Program-made: the position numbers and the translations under genes | In this document: positions 8,267 to 12,938 of the stretch, piece by piece | How the letters are laid out: every line of letters starts with the position of its first letter | How positions within the stretch are numbered: the first letter of the stretch is position 1 | Notes under the pieces: model-generated | The model's database searches: none | What the model was told of the DNA's origin: nothing | The model's input: the letters and a program-made list of their open reading frames with translations, nothing else | Source of the DNA: Eggerthellaceae bacterium UBA5808 | Lineage (GTDB): Bacteria; Actinomycetota; Coriobacteriia; Coriobacteriales; Eggerthellaceae | Length of the DNA: 12,938 bases | Reading direction: 5' to 3' | Assembly: GCA_002417975.1 (NCBI GenBank) | Contig: DIDE01000006.1 | Location: 1 to 12,938 of the forward strand

Positions 8267-9055
8267 CTAAAAAAGAGAGTTTTGTGCTAAAGATTCGCAA
8301 AAGGAAACGCGATGAATGGGTGATAAACCATATTGAGCAATTGCGTCACAATGTTCTTTCGATCCATACCCTTTATTTCGATCAAATCCATATTCGGGAT
8401 ACGTTTTTGCATACTCTACCATTAATGCATCACGCGTTACTTTTGCAATAATCGAGGCACAAGAAATCGAGGCAACGCGTGCATCACCATGAACAATCGA
8501 AATCTCACGATTATCCATGTGAAGAGGATTGCCATCGAGAAGTACCGTATCGATTGATATACCTTGATCCTCGATAGCGCGAATTGCACGTTTAAACGCA
8601 ACACGAAGTGAAGCAGTCATCCCTGCTGCATCAATACGATCAGGTTCTATATGCTGTACCGACCAAGCAATCGCATGTTCTTTAATGGATGCCGCAAGCA
8701 CTTCCCGACGTTGAGGAGAAAGCTGTTTGGAATCATTGATGCCATAAATCGGATCATTAGCAGGAAGCACCACTGCCCCTACGGTAAGTGGGCCAGCTAG
8801 AGGACCGCGTCCCACCTCATCAAGTCCAACAGAAACACCACCATGAGAAAGCTCGGATTCAAATTGATAGAGTGCATTAACTCGTTCTTTTTCGGCTTGT
8901 TCGTTTTCAAGACGCCGCTGTGCACGATCTACTGCAACACGCACAGTCTTGCGGGTATCAGCCTTAAGCGAACGCTCAAGCACAGCAAACTGCTCGCTAT
9001 CAGCTTCACGCAAAAGCGCGATAATCTCTGATGATGTTTGATACGTTCTTGCCAT
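8267..9055 (-). CDS. rnhB: Ribonuclease HII
   Basis: RNase HII cuts RNA in RNA–DNA hybrids and starts removal of single ribonucleotides built into DNA. The DEDD active site is visible: D79 and E80 in GLDEVGRGPLAG, D174 in LLDGNP and D191 in VHGDARVASI, followed by CASIIAKVTRD and YGFDRNKGYGSKEH. GRG after the first acidic pair is the motif that recognises the RNA–DNA junction. At 262 aa it carries an N-terminal extension of about 70 mostly charged, helical residues, as in the longer Gram-positive RNase HII proteins. The ATG at 9055 has GGAG about twelve bases upstream, a rather long spacing. It follows the rplS terminator, so it depends on read-through or on an unrecognised promoter in the short gap. 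Confidence 0.95.
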   Translation of the reverse strand: MARTYQTSSEIIALLREADSEQFAVLERSLKADTRKTVRVAVDRAQRRLENEQAEKERVNALYQFESELSHGGVSVGLDEVGRGPLAGPLTVGAVVLPANDPIYGINDSKQLSPQRREVLAASIKEHAIAWSVQHIEPDRIDAAGMTASLRVAFKRAIRAIEDQGISIDTVLLDGNPLHMDNREISIVHGDARVASISCASIIAKVTRDALMVEYAKTYPEYGFDRNKGYGSKEHCDAIAQYGLSPIHRVSFCESLAQNSLF

Positions 9056-9084
9056 AAAATGTATAACTCCGTCTTAACCTGCAG

Positions 9085-9119
9085 AAATAAAAATGGAGAG
9101 TCCAAACGGACTCTCCATT
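9085..9119 (-). terminator. Rho-independent terminator after rplS
   Basis: A perfect 12-base-pair stem (9092–9103 with 9108–9119) with a four-base loop is followed on the minus strand by TTTATTT. This is a textbook terminator for rplS, 61 bases after its stop codon. On the plus strand no T-run follows the stem, so it acts in one direction. Confidence 0.9.
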
Positions 9120-9180
9120 ATGATAACGCTCTTTATTGCACAAACGATCCGAAGATACGCCAGATCGCGCAAGTAACGCA

Positions 9181-9528
9181 TTAGTTAAAAGCACGCTCTT
9201 TAATCTTTGCAGCCTTGCCAACCTTGTTGCGAAGATAATACAGTTTCGCACGATTGACGTCGCCTTCACGCGTAACCTCGATCTTTGCGATCTTAGGTGA
9301 ATGAACTGGGAACGTACGCTCAACTCCAACTGAGAAACTAATCTTACGAACAGTGAATGTCTCACGATTTCCGGCACCGTGACGACGAATAACATCGCCC
9401 TGGAAGATCTGAATACGCTCGCGATTACCTTCGGTGATGCGATAGTGAACCTTTACACTGTCACCCACGCTGAAGTTGGGGATGTCTTCTTTAATTTGTT
9501 GTTGTTCAATAGCGTGAATGATATCCAT
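9181..9528 (-). CDS. rplS: Ribosomal protein L19
   Basis: L19 belongs to the large ribosomal subunit and lies at the interface with the small subunit. The 115-aa product matches the family's usual length and contains VKVHYRITEGNRERIQ, FQGDVIRR, TFTVRKIS, VERTFPVHSP and RAKLYYLR. The start is the ATG at 9528 with AGAAGGA about nine bases upstream. A longer frame reaching back to 9624 must be rejected because the promoter's -10 box lies inside it. The gene is flanked by its own promoter and by a strong terminator, so it seems to be transcribed as a single gene or with limited read-through into rnhB. Confidence 0.98.
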   Translation of the reverse strand: MDIIHAIEQQQIKEDIPNFSVGDSVKVHYRITEGNRERIQIFQGDVIRRHGAGNRETFTVRKISFSVGVERTFPVHSPKIAKIEVTREGDVNRAKLYYLRNKVGKAAKIKERAFN

Positions 9529-9595
9529 TATCTGTATCCTTCTGTATTTCTCATGTCCATAATACTTAGAAAGTCTATTCAAGACGCGATTGGAT

Positions 9596-9624
9596 ATTAT
9601 ACCGTCCACGTGCCCCGATAGCAA
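9596..9624 (-). promoter_or_regulatory. rplS promoter
   Basis: On the minus strand TTGCTA (9624–9619) and a perfect TATAAT (9601–9596) are separated by 17 bases. Transcription would begin near 9589, giving a leader of about 60 bases before the rplS ATG. This is the best vegetative promoter in the window and fits the strong expression expected of a ribosomal protein gene. Confidence 0.8.
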
Positions 9625-9631
9625 ATTATTT

Positions 9632-9662
9632 GTTCCTCATGTGAAGAACTAACGTACATTAG
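9632..9662. repeat. Two adjacent near-palindromes upstream of the rplS promoter
   Basis: Positions 9632–9649 read GTTCCTCATGTGAAGAAC on the plus strand, symmetric apart from one position in each arm and the centre. It can fold into a seven-pair stem with a four-base loop on the minus strand. Directly next to it 9649–9662 reads CTAACGTACATTAG, again symmetric except at one pair. They lie between the azlD end and the rplS -35 box. They may be operator sites or a weak end signal for azlCD; no T-run follows. Confidence 0.4.
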
Positions 9663-9711
9663 CGCCTAGACAAATCATAGATCACGTGAGCAACATATCC
9701 ATGCAGGTAAA

Positions 9712-10035
9712 TTAGATCAACATAAGCAATGCATAGCTTGCAACACCTGCAATTGCGCACCAAAGCAGCGAATGCGTTTTAAAAGCAATAACAACAACGA
9801 CACATCCAGCGACAAGGGGCATCGCAGCAGGCCATAACCCTGCATCAAACATCCCTGGTGTAAAAAGATCGTTTGCAACAAGAGCAGCAAACGCCGCAGG
9901 AGGAATCAAGCTCAAGGCGGTACATACATTCTCAGGCAAATCACGGCCCTTTAAGCAAAAGATAGGCACACAACGACAGAGCAACATAGTAATGAGACAC
10001 GTTGCATAAACGATCAGAAAATCATTAATGCTCAC
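9712..10035 (-). CDS. azlD: AzlD family branched-chain amino acid transport subunit
   Basis: AzlD is the small membrane partner of AzlC; such pairs (BrnFE, YgaZH) export branched-chain amino acids or methionine. The 107-aa product is almost wholly hydrophobic, with about four membrane segments and the family block around KGRDLPENVCTALSLIPPAAFAALVA. The start is the GTG at 10035, which lies inside the last codons of the complete azlC frame (stop at 10027–10025), an 11-base overlap typical for this pair. That overlap also shows which frame azlC should be in when it ends. The substrate is inferred from the family only. If azlC is truly broken, this subunit has no working partner in the window. 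Confidence 0.88.
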   Translation of the reverse strand: MSINDFLIVYATCLITMLLCRCVPIFCLKGRDLPENVCTALSLIPPAAFAALVANDLFTPGMFDAGLWPAAMPLVAGCVVVVIAFKTHSLLWCAIAGVASYALLMLI

Positions 10036-10180
10036 GATGGCTCAGCCCCTTAATTACCATGCCCGCTGCAACACCAATGCAAGCACCAATCATTATTGCA
10101 GCGCCACCAAGACCGATGAGTTTACACAGACACACCGCACACGCAGATACGATAATAACTGGCAAACTAACCGCCAATTT
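10025..10180 (-). pseudogene. azlC: Out-of-frame C-terminal end of AzlC
   Basis: One frame over from the open azlC frame the sequence reads LAVSLPVIIVSACAVCLCKL, then a Gly/Ala-rich membrane segment and KGLSHREH before a TAA at 10027–10025. This is the last transmembrane hairpin that AzlC proteins should have and that the 10167-ending frame lacks. Dropping one A from the six-A run (plus-strand T-run 10178–10183) joins both parts into a 231-aa protein of normal family length. It is either a real mutation, a sequence error in the run, or a site where ribosome or polymerase slip restores the frame. Confidence 0.8.
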
Positions 10181-10721
10181 TTTGACTTACCAAAAGACAA
10201 ATAAATATTGATGTCATTGCAAAAGATGCAATAGCTGTTGGAATTGTTAGTGCACTACCAACAAGAACGCCGATAGCATTAGATACTCCCCACGATGTCA
10301 TGCAAAACAAATTGACAAGCGTCGCCTGGGAAGGCGTCCATGCCCCACTGCCCTTCATAAACTGAGAAAAATTAACGCCAAAACTTTCGTCAGTCACCGT
10401 AGCTGAAAAAAGAAACGTTAAACGCTTGCGCGCCTCAGTAAAAAAAGGAGAAAATGCAGCAGAATAAAGTAATTGTCTCGTATTAACAAACGAAACGCTT
10501 GCAATAACAGAAAGCAGTGGAGATCCACCTAAGGTCATTCCCGCTATCATAAATTGTCCAGCACCGGAGTAAAACGTCATACTCATAACAAACGCCATTA
10601 ACGCATTAAAACCGATCTGGTTCTCCATAATGCCACATGGTATACCAATACCTATATACCCGAGTATTACGGGTAGCGCAATGTGAAATACGTTGGTAAT
10701 TGTTGTTCGATCAAGTGACAT
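10167..10721 (-). CDS. azlC: AzlC family branched-chain amino acid exporter, frame-shifted near its end
   Basis: AzlC is the large membrane subunit of a two-part exporter for branched-chain amino acids. The frame holds the family's N-terminal repeat: ALPVILGYIGIGIPCGI, then MSMTFYSGAGQFMIAG and SFVNTRQLLYSAAFSPFF, and DESFGVNF in the middle. It stops at 10167 after LLVSQKIGG, about 45 residues before the normal end. I chose the ATG at 10721. A TATAAT box lies seven bases before it, and no ribosome-binding site precedes either it or the alternative TTG at 10739, so the messenger may be leaderless. The next gene is azlD. Without the last hairpin the protein is probably not fully functional unless the frame is restored. 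Confidence 0.85.
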   Translation of the reverse strand: MSLDRTTITNVFHIALPVILGYIGIGIPCGIMENQIGFNALMAFVMSMTFYSGAGQFMIAGMTLGGSPLLSVIASVSFVNTRQLLYSAAFSPFFTEARKRLTFLFSATVTDESFGVNFSQFMKGSGAWTPSQATLVNLFCMTSWGVSNAIGVLVGSALTIPTAIASFAMTSIFICLLVSQKIGG

Positions 10722-10728
10722 AGGCGCA

Positions 10729-10734
10729 ATTATA
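10729..10734 (-). promoter_or_regulatory. -10 box for a leaderless azlC transcript
   Basis: The minus strand reads TATAAT at 10734–10729, seven bases before the azlC ATG at 10721. The expected transcription start therefore falls at or next to the A of ATG. The -35 region at the right distance is only a T-rich ATTTTT. Leaderless genes with this spacing are common in actinobacteria. Confidence 0.45.
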
Positions 10735-10750
10735 AACAAGACGTCAAGAT

Positions 10751-10844
10751 AAAAAATGCAGAGTGTCGGATCTTCACGCGATAGGTAGAATCGAGCGCGA
10801 AGATCTCAAACTCCAGGTCAAACAAATGATTCAGAATTCTGCAT
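10751..10844 (-). terminator. Structured intergenic region, possible terminator after rnhA–queD
   Basis: An 11-pair hairpin (arms 10769–10779 and 10795–10805, one G·T pair) is enclosed by a second pairing between 10756–10762 and 10838–10844. On the minus strand the outer stem runs straight into five further T (10755–10751). This could be a large terminator for the nif3–zinc ribbon–rnhA/queD operon. It could also be a structured leader or attenuator for azlC, though the azlC -10 box lies downstream of it. The stretch 10840–10876 shows nothing else. Confidence 0.4.
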
Positions 10845-10876
10845 ACACGTTATACAACTATCGAATAATACGTATA

Positions 10877-11872
10877 CTATTCCGCTGGTCTAAAGACAAC
10901 TTTAGCAATAGGAGATTCCCATACTGCAACTTCTTTGAGCACAATCCCCTCTGGAAGCGTATCAGTTAGATTGGCATACAAAATACGCGAGAGATTTTCG
11001 GCTGTGGGATTAATACGATCAAAAGGTGCTACATCATTAATACAGTGATGGTCAAACGCATCAAGAAGAGCATGAAGCTGCGGCTTTATATCCTTAAAAT
11101 CATAGAGCATTCCGATGGAATCAAGCTTAGTTCCCGCAAGCGTGAGTTCAATTTCCCACGTATGACCATGAAGGTACTGGCACTTACCTGGATATCCAAT
11201 AAGCGCATGGGCAGCGTCAAAATGATCTTTTACGGTTAGCTCATACGTGCCACATACATCTTCATGTTCGCAGCCATCAAACGAGGCCTCAGATGCAGGA
11301 TTCTTAAGAATGGTACGATCCTCATTCTGTCCAACAGTTGCTGTTGCATCATGTGATTGTTTCTTATTAGATGTAGTAGCATCGGCATTAGAAGAAGCTG
11401 TCTCTTTACAAAACAGAGATGGCTGCTTAGGAGAAAGATCAAGCGCAATATTATATGAGCCAACAGCCTTATGCGCGTCCATCGCCTTATTCACCATTTC
11501 ATCTGCCTTTTTATTAGAAGAACGATACACATGAGAAATTTCAAACGAATCAAATTCTGAAGCAAGTATCGTTGCAAGATGATGCAGACGTTTAAGCCCA
11601 ACATTCTTAACTTTGTACACACTATTCATTTGCTTAACCATAAGCTCAGAATCAGCCTGAACATGCAAACTCGTTACCCCAAGCGATAAAGCGTTTTCGA
11701 TTCCCCAAATCAATGCAGAATATTCCGCATAGTTATTGGTCTGGGTCCCCAAAAACCAACCACCTTGGCATAAAATCGCATCGTGTTCGTCTACAAGGTC
11801 CATGCCACATGCAGCAAGACCCGGGTTTCCTCGCGATCCGCCATCAACGTGAAGATATGCACTCAAGCTCAT
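10877..11872 (-). CDS. RNase HI – QueD (6-carboxytetrahydropterin synthase) fusion
   Basis: One 331-aa frame joins two enzymes. Residues 1–~130 form an RNase HI domain with acidic residues D10 (VDGGSRGNPG), E50 (NNYAEYSAL), D74 (QADSELMVKQ) and D124 (NKKADEMVNKAMD); it would cut RNA in RNA–DNA hybrids. About 60 polar Ser/Asn/Lys/Asp-rich residues link it to a QueD domain (about 208–331). This carries zinc ligands H222, H235 and H237 (CQYLHGH), nucleophile C231, D274 and H275 (FDHHCIN), NPTAEN, and E319 (VAVWES). QueD makes 6-carboxytetrahydropterin from dihydroneopterin triphosphate on the way to queuosine. The start at 11872 overlaps the zinc-ribbon gene stop (ATGA), so translation is probably coupled; a frame to 11905 exists but is not favoured. 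In mycobacteria the RNase H here carries a phosphatase-like domain instead. Confidence 0.9.
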   Translation of the reverse strand: MSLSAYLHVDGGSRGNPGLAACGMDLVDEHDAILCQGGWFLGTQTNNYAEYSALIWGIENALSLGVTSLHVQADSELMVKQMNSVYKVKNVGLKRLHHLATILASEFDSFEISHVYRSSNKKADEMVNKAMDAHKAVGSYNIALDLSPKQPSLFCKETASSNADATTSNKKQSHDATATVGQNEDRTILKNPASEASFDGCEHEDVCGTYELTVKDHFDAAHALIGYPGKCQYLHGHTWEIELTLAGTKLDSIGMLYDFKDIKPQLHALLDAFDHHCINDVAPFDRINPTAENLSRILYANLTDTLPEGIVLKEVAVWESPIAKVVFRPAE

Positions 11873-12588
11873 CGAACAACCAGAATCCGTCGGCATGATG
11901 GGCATATAGACAGAGGAGCATCATGTTTAATCTGGAGCAAACGATTCGGTTCAATAAGACTTCTGCATACCGTGCAATGATTGCTATGAAGCTCAGATAG
12001 AGCAACGCCACCGCAACGACGAGCAGCACGGTCATACGCATCAATAAGTTCCTCGTTTAAACCGTTAAGCGGCTTTTTGCGAGCAGCCTCAGCCTTTGTA
12101 ATATCTTCCTGAAGATGGCCCGACTGTTCCTGAAATGCTTCTTCAAGTTCTTTGATTTCAGAAGCAAACTTACGCTGAGCGCTATGAATCTTACGACGAA
12201 TAGATTCCGCACGATGCAAGCGTTTATCAGCTTTTTCCTTTTCGAATGCAACCGTTTCACGGCGCTTTGCTACGCCGTCAAGATCTTTGCTTAATGCAGA
12301 AACACTACGAAAATCTCCTTGCGATTCATCGATACGCTGTTGCGTAAGCGTTTGCTTTGACTCTAAGCGTTCATCTTCGCAGGTAAGCCTATCAACATTT
12401 GCCTTAGCCTCTTGATAGAGGTCCTCAGCCTTAATATTTTTTTGGTCAAGCAATTCCTGCTTTTGACGAAGCGCAGCAATCTGGGCACGCTGGGGAAGCT
12501 CTTCAAGATCCTTTTTTGATTTGAGGATGCTCCTGTCGATTTCCTGCAATCTCATAAGCAAATCAATCTGTTCGGATGTGGCTTCCAT
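11869..12588 (-). CDS. Coiled-coil protein with C4 zinc ribbon
   Basis: The 239-aa product is a long antiparallel coiled coil (about residues 1–175, rich in Glu, Lys, Gln, Arg and Leu in heptad-like order). It ends in a zinc-ribbon with C205-x2-C208 and C229-x2-C232. This is the CT398-like/zinc-ribbon family represented in mycobacteria by Rv2229c; its function is unproven, with roles in nucleic acid or secretion complexes proposed for relatives. The ATG at 12588 is seven bases after the nif3 stop and is preceded by GGTAGG. Its last bases overlap the start of the RNase HI–QueD gene. The fixed neighbourhood with nif3 and RNase HI suggests a joint role, but none can be read from the sequence. 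Confidence 0.88.
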   Translation of the reverse strand: MEATSEQIDLLMRLQEIDRSILKSKKDLEELPQRAQIAALRQKQELLDQKNIKAEDLYQEAKANVDRLTCEDERLESKQTLTQQRIDESQGDFRSVSALSKDLDGVAKRRETVAFEKEKADKRLHRAESIRRKIHSAQRKFASEIKELEEAFQEQSGHLQEDITKAEAARKKPLNGLNEELIDAYDRAARRCGGVALSELHSNHCTVCRSLIEPNRLLQIKHDAPLSICPSCRRILVVR

Positions 12589-12594
12589 GCCTAC

Positions 12595-12938
12595 CTACCT
12601 TCGTATCGCTTCTGGCGTTAACCAATTTTCACTCTGATCAATTACCTTGATGGAATCTTCATCCCATCCAAGTGTTTCCAATGTTGCGGCGAGCAATGCA
12701 CAAAGCGGAAGCTCACTCACATCATGACCAAGTTCAATAACGGCAAGACCCGATTGAGAGACCGCCAATGCATCATGGTAACGTATTTCGCCACAAATGA
12801 GGCAATCATACCCACGATCTATGCATTTCAACGGCAAATCACCGCATGAACCCGTGCATGTAACAATAGTTCTAACCGTAGTACTCAATGAACCCCACAC
12901 CCCCCCCCTGCGACCCAACCCTTCCACCCCTCTGTCCG
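12595..12938 (-). CDS. Nif3-like dinuclear metal-centre protein, C-terminal part
   Basis: This is the C-terminal third of a Nif3/YqfO-family protein, a toroidal hexamer with a two-metal site. Homologues are often labelled GTP cyclohydrolase 1 type 2, though this activity is shown in only a few cases. The recognisable block is VRTIVTCTGSCGDLPL, then CLICGEIRYHDAL, and VIELGHDVSE, whose GHxxSE supplies metal ligands. The family's first glycine pair (GGSG) is TGSC here. The frame remains open past the right edge, and the GTG at 12927 is not a real start. Residues before WGSL do not fit the family well: about 25 residues seem missing between GLGR and WG. This coincides with a nine-G run in an oddly G-rich end, so bases 12894–12938 may be unreliable. 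Confidence 0.85.
   Translation of the reverse strand, partial: DRGVEGLGRRGGVWGSLSTTVRTIVTCTGSCGDLPLKCIDRGYDCLICGEIRYHDALAVSQSGLAVIELGHDVSELPLCALLAATLETLGWDEDSIKVIDQSENWLTPEAIRR

Noticed and set aside
9006..9395. 129-aa minus-strand frame across the rplS–rnhB junction
   Set aside because: It overlaps both rplS and rnhB in another frame and spans the rplS terminator.
9529..9624. Longer N-terminus for L19
   Set aside because: The rplS promoter's TATAAT at 9596–9601 lies inside it, L19 proteins begin near the 9528 ATG, and that ATG has a good ribosome-binding site.
10763..10969. Plus-strand 68-aa frame between azlC and rnhA–queD
   Set aside because: It crosses into the QueD coding end on the opposite strand, has no clear ribosome-binding site, and covers the hairpin region; no family recognised.
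12595..12927. Nif3 gene starting at the GTG at 12927
   Set aside because: The product would be only the C-terminal third of the family, and the frame is open upstream to the window edge.

Overview
The window is a compact bacterial chromosome segment in which every supported gene lies on the minus strand, so it reads from right to left. It suggests an actinomycete-like organism, probably of the class Coriobacteriia. The evidence is the run nif3 – coiled-coil zinc-ribbon gene – RNase HI gene, which is the order known at the mycobacterial Rv2230c–Rv2229c–Rv2228c locus. The rplS–rnhB–yraN–comM–dprA–xer run is also typical of Gram-positive chromosomes, and the folate-dependent trmFO and moderately AT-rich codon use fit as well. 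The lineage is an inference; no rRNA is present.

Right block (12938–10877): a partial Nif3 metal-centre protein, a C4 zinc-ribbon coiled-coil protein, and one reading frame that joins an RNase HI domain to a complete QueD-type 6-carboxytetrahydropterin synthase. In mycobacteria the RNase H at this place carries a phosphatase-like domain instead, so the QueD partner is the most unusual thing in the window. The outer ~45 bases are G-rich on the minus strand, unlike everything else, and look like an unreliable sequence end.

Middle block (10850–9712): a structured non-coding stretch, then an azlC–azlD pair (branched-chain amino acid exporter type). azlC is split by a single-base frame change at a run of six A. 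Its missing C-terminal end is fully readable in the next frame and overlaps the GTG start of azlD.

Translation and housekeeping block (9650–8267): rplS (L19) with its own good promoter and a perfect-stem terminator, then rnhB (RNase HII).

Left block (8135–1): yraN, comM/yifB, dprA, trmFO and xerC/D follow one another with overlaps of 1 to about 11 bases, so they are probably one translationally coupled operon for DNA uptake, recombination and tRNA modification. After a 153-base gap comes uvrA, which runs off the left edge without its last ~90 codons. Its frame is open throughout the visible part. No tRNA, rRNA, CRISPR array, insertion sequence or phage gene was seen. No stretch over 300 bases lacks a gene, and the plus strand appears to hold no genes.
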